Of a DNA stretch of 64,000 nucleotides, positions 44,361 to 53,844 are shown piece after piece. The stretch's first letter is position 1. Each line of letters begins with the position of its first letter. Source of the DNA: Nemertoderma westbladi (lineage: Eukaryota; Xenacoelomorpha; Nemertodermatida; Nemertodermatidae); contig JAUCBJ010007290.1 of NCBI GenBank assembly GCA_032718475.1, forward strand, positions 154,070 through 218,069, given 5' to 3'. The translations under genes were made by a program, and so were the position numbers. Under the pieces are notes generated by a model that was not told the DNA's origin, ran no database searches, and saw only the letters and a program-made list of their open reading frames with translations.

Positions 44361-45336
44361 CATTGGGCCATGCCCCCCCCCCCCCTCCCTTTGAAAAAAT
44401 GTTGACAGGGCCGTAATTTAATTTCATTAAATGATATCAGATTAATTTAGAATTTAGTCTACTTTGCCTTTCCAGCAAAGCAAAATACTGAAATAAGTCT
44501 GTATGTTTTTAGTTACATTAGCAGCCAGACGAGATAGAATAATTCATATTATCCCAGCCCAGGCATATGGGTGGCCAAGGAAAGGTAATAAAGACTTTTA
44601 AAGACTCCATCTAAATGTTGTATCGCTCAGCCACATAATGCCCCCCCCCCCCCCCATCTCTACCATAAAGTAGTCTTTAAATATGGCCTTGTAACTTGAA
44701 CATAATGGAAGGAAGGGGAGCCTAATTGACCTAGCAGTAGGGTGCGGTGCCTCACTGTCGCTGCTATTCAGCACTGTGGGTACAGTGTACGTACACTTTG
44801 ACTCCACCTGTGTTCAAACAGTCTGACAGTGTTCAATATACCAATGTAATATAAGATGATTAAGTAGCTCAATGTATTAATAGTGATGTAATCTTATTGA
44901 AGGGGACTGGAACTGGGAGCCCCCATGCTAGGCCAGGCCAAGGCCAATATGTGGTCTGATTGGACAGAGCTTGTTTAAGTAGCTGGTTATGTAATAACGC
45001 TTGGTCTTGTCAGATATCATACTGTGATACTGTCATATTGGTTTACACTATTACTGTATTATTGTAATATTATACAACTGTACTATTAGAACGTTGATAG
45101 AGTATGTAATTTTATATATATATTTTAGCCTATTTAAATATATTTTTTTAAATAATAGTTTTTTTTAAATCATAAATAATTCTGCAATATAATTTAGTAT
45201 AAATAATTTAGCATTTATAGTAGGCCTACATGTAGTATATCATAGTATTATGTAAACAGTAGTATGATTAAAATAAATTTCTGAATTATGTAAAAGCACA
45301 AACTGGAGCACGTTGATTGGTAGACTAAAACTAATA
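44361..45336. other. hAT left interior, non-coding
   Basis: Contains a poly(C) block at 44373-44385 and another near 44641-44655. AT-rich otherwise. No gene or promoter was recognised. Confidence 0.5.
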
Positions 45337-46564
45337 GGGTAAACTGGGGTGAAGTGAGCTAGGGGTAAAGTGAGCTATTTTTTAATTTATTTTTTTAAAT
45401 ATAGAAATCTATATTATTTCCATTCTCTAAAATCATTATAATGTCTACAAATATCCTAGCTTTGATCTAATGTACAAAATAACTTACGACAGTTTGAAAT
45501 TTTGAAGCAATTAAATTTTTTACAAAATATGAAAAAAAAAGTTAAAAATTCATGCATACAAACTTTTTGGTTATTGATTTTAAAATACAAAATAATAAAC
45601 AACGATTTAAGGTAGAGTGTTGTCATTACCGCAAATAATGGTAAATACGTGATACTTGAGATATCCCGTGCAATTTTTGTCATTCGACAACTAATTATTT
45701 ACTTAATTAATTAATTAATTTGGTTCACTTTACCCCTTAAATATATTGGCAATGGGGTAAAGTGAGCTATTGAAATTTTGGCTCTGTTTATGTTTTAGAA
45801 AATTTTATATTTCATTATTATCTCTTAATTTGTAACAGAATGTTGTTTAGATGTCGGGTAGGCCCTAACTCTAGGTTTTAGCTGTCAGGTCAGGCCCAAG
45901 GTCGGTCTAATAAATAAACGTCTTAGGCCTGCAGATTAGTACCAGTAGTGCTACAATTTCCACTACTAGGCCTACTGTATTCAGGTTTATTGTTTGTTTG
46001 TTGGTTATTTAGATTTAGAGTAGGACCTAATAATTTTGTAATGTTCTATAATTCATAATTCGTTGGCCTATCTGTATATTCTACTGTATGTTTATTTTTT
46101 TTTAAAAAACATAAAAAATGGTTCACTTTAGCCCTAGAAAATTACTAAATGGGGTAAAATGGTTTTATACCTCATTTTCGAGGGAAGCTCACTTTGCCTC
46201 ATAAGTGGGGTAAAGTGAGCTATTCGAAATGTCAAAAAAAATAAATAATCTGCCTATTTAATAGGCAAATTATCTCTTGATTTTTTCATAAGGCAATCAC
46301 TGATTGGGGTTAAATGGTTTTGCAAATGATTTTAGAGCTAGCTCACTTTGCCCCATGAGTGGGGTAAATTGAGCTACTTGTGTGCTCTAAACAAAAGGTA
46401 TAATTTGACTATTTAATAGGCAAATTATGTTATAATTTTTGTGAGATTGTTTAGAGCAATAATGTAGTGCACAAAGGAATACATTGGTATTTCCTCAATG
46501 AGAAAGTAACTATATTTAAAACACGAAAAACTACAAAAGTAGCTCACTTCACCCCAGTTTACCC
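45337..46564. mobile_element. TA-flanked DNA element with repeated subterminal motifs
   Basis: 1228 bp with perfect 25-bp terminal inverted repeats (45337-45361 and 46540-46564) starting GGGTAAACTGGGG, flanked by TA at 45335-45336 and 46565-46566. Near-copies of the inner half, GGGGTAAAGTGAGCTA, recur in direct and inverted form near 45361, 45755, 46203 and 46361, and as GCTCACTTTGCC near 46187 and 46341. It has no transposase ORF and is probably non-autonomous. TA duplication fits Tc1/mariner-like or other TA-targeting families. Confidence 0.8.
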
Positions 46565-46566
46565 TA

Positions 46567-46936
46567 AATAACTAAACTAAAACGAACTTAAAACGAAACC
46601 CGAACGAAAATTAAAACTAATTAATAACTAAACTAATATAATATGAACTTAAAACTAATGCCGAACTAAACTAATATAATATGAACTTAAAACTAATCCC
46701 GAACTAAACTAATACTGTAATAACTAAACCCAAACGAAACTTAAAAAAATAATTAATAACTGAACTACAACGTACACAAAGCCTGCAATGCTGGAGCTTC
46801 TGGATTGTCAGACCGGTCTGCTGGTAGTCTAGTCACTACTGCACTATGATATGTACAGCATGGCAGCTAGTCAGTAGTCTCATGCTAGTACAGTTAAGTC
46901 AGACAGAAGTACATGTATTGTATTAGGAGGCCTACA
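46567..46936. repeat. AT-rich direct repeats (ACTAAACTAATATAATATGAAC)
   Basis: At about 46620-46740 a ~45-bp unit with AACTAAACTAATATAATATG is repeated two to three times. The remainder resembles part of the 850-bp insertion at 41684-42533. No gene was seen. Confidence 0.5.
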
Positions 46937-46948
46937 CTGTATTCTGTA

Positions 46949-47356
46949 CTACTACTGTACTAGGATCGGCATGCTGCATTGCAGCTGCATTTTTAAGAAT
47001 GCTGTGCCGGCCTGTCAATAAAATTGCACCGCCACAACTCCCTATCACCCATGACATTTGCTAGATCATCCGCATCTTTAAGGCCAGTGTCCTTTAAGAT
47101 GCGTCTCAAGAAAGTCATGGGCTGTCCACCATGCTTATTCACTCCATGAGGCTGCCAAAGTACAAGATTATGCACTGGCTGGTCCTCACGGCGAAAGCAA
47201 TGTCCTGCAAAGCGGAGGCGATTTTGTTCTAGTGTCAAGCTTGGGGGAACCAATGAGACACCTCCAATGTTATATAGTGTCTGGTTGGAGATGTGTGCAT
47301 TGTACTTGACACAATGTACCCGGCGTAGCTTTCTTGTGAATGTGCCCTCCAGTATC
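46949..47356 (-). mobile_element. LINE-A fragment, 5'-truncated (copy 4)
   Basis: The last ~120 codons of LINE-A plus a TAG-type tail. A 12-bp target duplication CTGTATTCTGTA flanks it at 46937-46948 and 47357-47368. Nested in the hAT element. Confidence 0.9.
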
Positions 47357-47368
47357 CTGTATTCTGTA

Positions 47369-48134
47369 GTACACCACCAGACCAGACCAGTGGGCCAGTA
47401 CTGCAGTAATAACTGAATAATGTCTGTTTCTACTGTGTAGTAGTAGTATACTGCTAATGCTGACATAACATAACTGAATAACTGAATAATTAGTCATTAT
47501 TAAAAAAATCGAAACTGGCATTGATTTCAAAAAAAAACTGGGCCGATACCGGTTCGGCCAAAACCGGCACCTACCGTTACCGGTAGGGCCTACTGGTGCA
47601 CTGGTCGATTCCTAGCTACAGAATGAAAGCGAAAATAAAAATACTGCCACTACAACTCAACGACACTACAGCACTAAGGAGGAGGGAGGTGGAAATGTCT
47701 CTTTCTAATTTTATGCAATCTCATTACGATTTGTAGAAGAAAAAAAAATTTTTTTTGGGGGGGGGGGGGGGGGGCGGGTTCATGTACCTGAATAACGACA
47801 CTATATTCCAGGACATGGTGTATATATTTCTGTATTTCTAATACAGTAATAGTGTTGTAAATTTGGCGCTATAGAAATTAATCATATTATTATTTCCGTC
47901 TGACCGTACTTCAGTACGGTACTTATTACAAAGCAAACAGTCGGCCGAAGCCGGAGGCGACCCGAAGGCTCCTCTTTCGATAGCTGCTACCCGAGGGTAG
48001 GGGTGGGCGCTACTCCTATCCCAAGATTTACTTATTACAGTATTGGTATTATAGGCTTAATGCTAATTGTTTATACAATAATTGTTTATATTGGCATTTT
48101 ATGAGATATTTGATATTTGATTTGGAACTGTAAA
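47369..48134. other. hAT interior upstream of transposase
   Basis: Non-coding. It has a poly(A), poly(T) and poly(G) run (47738-47775). The transposase promoter would lie here, but no clear motif was seen. Confidence 0.5.
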
Positions 48135-50604
48135 ATGAAACGTATTACGGATTTCTTTTCTGCATTTTCATCTGAGACATGCGGAAATGATGTTGATAGT
48201 AGTGGTGTAATATCGCCATCCCCCAGCCCGGCTGGTCCCCCACCAGCCAAGTTGTCTATTATTGTGGATCCGTCAACAGACTCTGAATCTGCTCTTGTGA
48301 TAGCGGTACCAAGCAAAAGCTACCGTACACTCCCACTGCACCTGCTACGAATCCAAATGACATCGCAATCGGATTAGGCCTAAAGAAACAGATTTTGAAC
48401 GATTAAATTTACTCCAAAATCCATGGACTCCACCACAAGATTTTAGCTTTCCTTATACGGAACGGATGGATGGCGGTAAAGTTAGGAGGAAATATCTGGG
48501 GCTTCAACATTTAACTGGCGATTATGCCAACTTTTCTTATTCTCTCTCATTGCAGGGTGTTCTTTGTCGTCCTTGTGTTTTGTTTGGTGGAGAGGTAGCA
48601 GGTGGTGTAAAGCTGAAAGGATTAATTAAAACCCCTCTACAGAAGTTTGCGCACTTGACTGGTAAAGACGGTTACTTAACTAACCATTTAAAGCTGAAGT
48701 TTCATGAAGATAATGTGGAGAAGTCGAAAGAATTTCAGAAAGTAATGGATAGCGGTAAAGGAGACGTTGCTTTGAGGCTCCAGTCAGCAGCCTCACTAGA
48801 ACGGGAAAAGAACAGACATTTGTTGAAGCGTATCCTGATTGCGATCGAACATCTGGGTAGATTGGGGTTAGCACTTCGAGGTCACCGTGACGATGGTAAG
48901 ATTTCGATCCCTAGTGCTGCTAGTGGCGGTTGTTACAATGCAAGCGATATTGATTACACCCAAGGGAACTTTCGGGCTGTTTTACAGTTAATGGTGTCAT
49001 GTAATGATGACGTTCTAAGGAACCACTTGACGTTCTGTGGTAGTAACTCTTCCTATATATCGTATACATCTCAAAACAGTTTAATAAATTCTATCGCAGC
49101 CGTCATCCAGAGGGTCATAGTGAAAGAGATAGGTGAATCGAAATTCTTTGCGCTTTTAGCAGACGAGACTACTGACGAATCCGGAAAGTCCCAGTTGTCA
49201 GTGTGTGTACGTTATGTGACTGTTGTTAATAAGTTACATGTCATGAAGGAAAGGTTTTTAACCTTCGCTATTGCAACAGATTGGACTGGAAAGGGTCTCT
49301 CTACACAGCTTGTCGATATTCTTAAAGCTGCTGGAATTAATCCCAATTTCATGGTTGGTCAAGGCTATGATGGTGCGAGTGCGATGTCTGGAAAAGATAA
49401 TGGCGTTCAAAGTTCTATATTGAAGGAGTACCCGATGGCCTCATTTGTCCATTGTTGCTCACATAATCTAAACCTTTGTTTAACACATGCTTCTGATATC
49501 CCTGATATAAGGTCAGCATTTACAGTCATGCATAAAGTTGCTGTCTTTTTCAATGCCAGTAACAAACGAGGCGCATTATTACAGACCAACATTGTTGAGC
49601 TATGTCCAAAGTCATAACATAGCAGGTTAAAGAAGTTCTGTGAGACGCGTTGGGTTGAGCGTCATGAATCAACGGACGTTTTTTGTGAACTTTATCCAGC
49701 TGTTGTTGCTTCTCTAGAGACCATTTCACTTTCTAGGTCTTCCGATTATGGGTCTGATGCTATTGGGACTGCTGCAATGTATTTAAAGTCTATCATGGAT
49801 GGTAGATTTTTGGTCGCCATGATAATTCTTCGGGATACTCTAGAAATATCGAAGCCTATATCTAAGACACTTCAGGGGGTTTCCCAAGACTTATTCAATG
49901 CTCTGGAATCAATCAAAGATTGTGTTAATGTTCTAGAACAATCTCGTTGTGATAAAACGTTCAATGCCATCTTTGCCGAAGCGGAGAAATTGAATGACGG
50001 TCCCATCTCAGCTCCTAGGATCTCTAAGAGGCAAACTCATCGAGCTAATGCTCCATCTGAAACGGCTGTTGAGTACTTCAAGCGGAATGTATTTTACCCT
50101 TTTATAGATTCCTGCTTGGTACAATTTAGAGAGCGTTTCCAAACTCAGAGTGCCTATTCTCTACTTATGTGTTCGCTTATTCCTAGTTTGTGCAAGACCA
50201 GAGAGTTTGCTGACATCGAGAAGGGGGTACTTTTTTATCAGCCTGTTCTTCCTGATAATATATCCGCTGTCAGGGCCGAATTCAGTCGCTGGAAGTCGTT
50301 CTGGGACCGCCAGGACAATCGACCTGGGACTGTTTTGGAGGCGCTTGACAAGGCTGTAGAGTTGGGAACCTACCCCTGCATAGCCATACTACTGCAGATC
50401 TTTGCCACTTTACCTGTAACCACAGCTACATGTGAGCGGAGCTTTAGTGCCCTGAAACTGCTCAAGACTTATCTAAGGACGACTATGTCCGAGATACGAC
50501 TTAATGGTTTGGCTCACCTTTACCTACATAAGGATATTAAACTTATATATGACGATGTTATTGATGATTTTTCGAAATATAACCGTCGATTAACTTTTAC
50601 TTAG
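48135..50604 (+). pseudogene. hAT transposase (ZMYM1/DUF4371-like), nearly intact
   Basis: The N terminus starts at an ATG at 48135 (MKRITDFFSAF), typical of this family. A frameshift near 48375 moves to the main frame. That frame has a TTF-type zinc-finger segment (LCRPCVLFGG), DUF4371, and the RNase-H-like core with ADETTDESGKSQL, VGQGYDGASAMSGK and CCSHNLNLC. The hAT C-terminal dimerisation motif CERSFSALKLLKT lies near 50430. A single TAA at 49615-49617 interrupts the main frame, and reading continues in the same frame to 50604. The encoded enzyme would cut and paste the element by its ends. As shown it cannot make a full protein. Confidence 0.88.
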
Positions 50605-51530
50605 GTTTGCTTACCAGTAGTACAGTAGTAAGATTTATAATATTTTACTTATGTTTGTTTACCAGTAGTAAGATTTGTAATATTTTACTTAGGTTTGTTT
50701 ACCAGTAGTAAGATTTGTAATATTTTGCTTAGGTTTGTTTACCAGTAAGATTTGTAATATATTTTACTTAGGTTTGTTTACCAGTAAGATTTGTAATATA
50801 TTTTACTTCGGTTTGTTTACCAGTAAGATTTGTAATATTTTACTTAGGTTTGTTTACCAGTAGTAAGATTTGTAATATTTTATTTAAGTATGTTTACCAG
50901 TAAGACTTGTAATATCCTTAATAATTAATTGATAAGCATTTAAATGGCGCTTAACTTTTTCTTAGGTTTGTTTACCAGTAAGATTTCTAATATTTTACTT
51001 AGGTTTGTTTACCAGTAGTAAGATTTGTAATATTTTACTTAGGTTTGTTTACCAGTAGTAAGATTTGTAATATTTTACTTAGGTTTGTTTACCAGTAGTA
51101 AGATTTGTAATATTTTACTTAGGTTTGTTTACCAGTAAGATTTGTAATATATTTTACTTAGGTTTGTTTACCAGTAAGATTTGTAATATATTTTACTTCG
51201 GTTTGTTTACCAGTAAGATTTGTAATATTTTACTTAGGTTTGTTTACCAGTAGTAAGATTTGTAATATTTTATTTAAGTATGTTTACCAGTAAGACTTGT
51301 AATATTTTATTTAAGTATGTTTACCAGTAAGACTTGTAATATCCTTAATAATTAATTGATAAGCATTTAAATGGCGCTTAACTTTTTCTTAGGTTTGTTT
51401 ACAATATTTTACTTAGGTTTGTTTACCAGTAGTAAGATTTGTAATATTTTATTTAAGTATGTTTACCAGTAAGATTTGTAATATTTTACTTAGGTGTGTT
51501 TACCAGTAAGATTTGTAATATCCTTTATAC
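50605..51530. repeat. ~40-bp minisatellite with higher-order duplication
   Basis: About 20 units of TTACTTAGGTTTGTTTACC plus AGTAGTAAGATTTGTAATATT, with length variants. A ~427-bp block is duplicated: the marker segment with AATAATTAATTGATAAGCAT occurs at about 50917 and again at about 51344. Lies just after the transposase stop, within the hAT element. Confidence 0.9.
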
Positions 51531-51541
51531 TTATTATAAAA

Positions 51542-53281
51542 ACAATGGCAAAAATAATATATTTTAACTCAACAATATAACAGATACCCGGTACTGGTAT
51601 ACAATGTCCTTAACTTATATTACATCTTTAAACAAAAATATACATAAAACAGAGACAAATTACAAAGGGGGCGGGGGAATAAGAGTTATAAGGGGGAGGG
51701 GAGATGGGATAGAGGGAGCGGGGAACGCAAGTGGAGGAGCCTAGGAGACGAGATCCAACAGACCCTCGTCCGTGGACCTAATCGATCCTAAGATCGAAGC
51801 GGCATTGCCGATCTGAATGGCAATGAGGAGCCTCTGTAGGAGGAATCGGTGCGACCGCGGCTCGTTGGTGACACTACGTATACGGTCGCCGATCTCCTTC
51901 AGGAAACTGCGAGTGGAAGAGCCCGGACAGCCGTAGGTCTCAAAGGCAACCGGGGAGAAGATGTAGCCCCGGTTGACTAGCTCCCGGTATTTGGCTGTTT
52001 TCTTCTCCTCAGCCACCTCCGCAACGCGACCCCCAGCAGTCAGGGCAAGGTGTATGTGGCTGGGACAAAGGGGATCTACCACAGTCGCATCCCAAGTGAC
52101 GGATTTACCATGTTTCCATGGAACCATGGTTACTCCGTCGACTCGCTTCCCACCACTCCTGCAGAGGCCTGGAGGTTCCAGCATAGCTGGGATCCTGCAG
52201 CTGGTCAACGCACGCTTAACCAGGTCATTGACCATGGCGTGGCGTGCGTGTCGCCCAGCGCTCCTCTTACAGGAGAGGCCATGGAGACCGTTGGGTGCGA
52301 CTGGGTCGTCACAGCGGGCACATTTGTGAGGCTCGGTGACCGGGCTACCAAGGCGTATTGCGACTGCTACTTGCAACTGCGCACCTGTAAGTTTCAGGCC
52401 CAGCGAGCTGACCGGAATGGCCTCAAGCCAGCAACCCGACACATCGTTCTCGATACAATTTAGGCGCGCAGTATCGAGTGGCAGTGCCCCCTCGCGGATG
52501 GAAGCAAGGGACGCCTCGTGAACCGGCTGTATCAGGACACGTTGTATGGCGTCAGTGGAGGAAGTGGCAGGTGGTGTGGTGCCAGTGTGGGAAGTAACTG
52601 TGGATGTGGTGTCAGTGGGAGAAGTGAGTGATGGTGTAGGTGCGGTGGCAGTGGGAACGTGAGTGTCTGTAACAGTTGGAAGTTGTGCGTCCCGCGCGGT
52701 GGTAGCGAGGGCAATCGCAGGATCGGGGTGGCTCCCGTCTGTTCTGAATAGGCGGCCTGAGAGATCGGAGCATGCAGCCGCTGAAGCAATGAAAGCGGAA
52801 GGAGCGAGCACGCATGCTGAACTGATCCCCAGGCCACCCATCCGAACTGGGAGACAGGCCTGGTCCCACGATTTACCCCCCATGTCACAGTTGGTGATCT
52901 CCTGGAGCGCTCCACGGAGCGTCCGATCATACTCCTTAAGGAGCTCCTGGTGTGTGAAACACGGGGCAGCCCGAAGGAAGTAGACCAGACGAGGGATGGC
53001 AAAAGCGTTCTTTAAAAGGTAGAACGCGTGGTGCGCATCCAGGAGAGGGAGTCGTTTGGCGAGGGTGGAGAGGTCGCTGATCTTCTCGCGGAGACAGGAG
53101 ACCATAGCGGAGTCGCCGATGGGTGCACCGAGCATCTCTAGATCTTCGAGCGAGGTGGTAAGGATGCCTGGGCACACCGTCTCGAACTCCGCAGCGATCT
53201 CCAGACGGATCGAATTGGAGACCTCCCCAACTATAAAAAGCTCGGTCTTCTTAGGGTTGATCTCCATCCCGAGCCGCCGTT
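51542..53281 (-). mobile_element. 5'-truncated LINE with restriction-like endonuclease
   Basis: A 1740-bp insertion flanked by an 11-bp duplication TTATTATAAAA (51531-51541 and 53282-53292). It holds the C-terminal half of an RT-type ORF and about 200 bp of 3' UTR. Nested in the hAT element. Confidence 0.88.
51741..53267 (-). pseudogene. RT C-terminal region, CCHC motif and restriction-like nuclease
   Basis: 508 codons open, lacking the RT catalytic core because of 5' truncation. It starts with MEINPKKTELF, a segment found just after the RT palm. Then come GLGISSACVLAPSAF and a Thr/Ser/Pro-rich linker near residues 200-245. A CCHC-type motif follows (CARCDDPVAPNGLHGLSC), and a KRVDG...VTWDATVVDP region fits the PD-(D/E)XK pattern of restriction-like endonucleases, with proline replaced by valine. 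The tail has AEEKKTAKY and VAFETYG. R2- or HERO-like elements carry such endonucleases; the exact clade is not determined. Confidence 0.7.
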
Positions 53282-53292
53282 TATTATAAAAT

Positions 53293-53445
53293 AAATATCC
53301 CCTATAGTGATTATAAATTGAATGAGATAGATTAATATAAAAAAATAGACGTCTATAATTTTTATTGAAAATATCTTTCTGATGGCAGTGCCGGTGGGGT
53401 TTATGTTTTTCCTTTTAATTGCATTATATTTAGATTTTTTTTCCT

Positions 53446-53487
<42 letters not shown>

Positions 53488-53555
53488 GGGGGGGGGGGGG
53501 GGGGGGTTAAGATTATGATGGCTATAAGAGGATTATGTGTATGGTATTTCTAAAA

Positions 53556-53598
<43 letters not shown>

Positions 53599-53623
53599 TT
53601 CATAAATTCCTAGATCCGCCACT
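53293..53623. repeat. hAT right end with poly(G) and poly(C) blocks
   Basis: Poly(G) of 61 bp with one T at 53446-53506, then 53 bp, then poly(C) of 39 bp at 53560-53598, and then the terminal repeat ending CACTG at 53624. The two blocks are complementary and could pair. Their lengths are likely to be poorly resolved in assembly. Confidence 0.85.
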
Positions 53624-53632
53624 GCTTATACC

Positions 53633-53844
53633 ATTCCACCAATAACTGCAATATTAGTTACAATAATGACAAAACATAAATGTGACAATGCTGTACAATA
53701 CAAATCTGTATCAATAATTATATGCAAAAATATGAAAAACTTCAAACCCTCTGCAGTCTGCTCTGTTTACTACCGCTACCGTATTTACCTTGCAGCTCTT
53801 CTCATTTATGTCTATCATCATTTAACCTACTAAAGAATTGAATT
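53633..53844 (+). promoter_or_regulatory. GUF1 upstream region
   Basis: About 210 bp between the hAT target duplication and the start codon. It must hold the remaining proximal promoter and 5' UTR. An acceptor-like TACCTTGCAG at 53787-53796 could end a 5' UTR intron. No TATA box is clear. Confidence 0.4.

Larger units (their letters stand above)
44324..53624 (+). mobile_element. hAT transposon, 9.3 kb, with nested insertions
   Basis: Termini read CAGTGGCGG on both ends, with TAGG soon after, and are flanked by the 8-bp duplication CTTATACC at 44316-44323 and 53625-53632, as expected for hAT. Poly(G)/poly(C) blocks sit just inside both ends. A DUF4371/hAT transposase gene (48135-50604) runs in plus orientation. 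Three other elements are nested inside. Without them the element would be about 5.9 kb. Confidence 0.93.

Noticed and set aside
45456-45683. Small protein of 75 codons in AT-rich DNA
   Set aside because: Lies inside the TA-flanked element, with AT-driven composition and no start context or homology.
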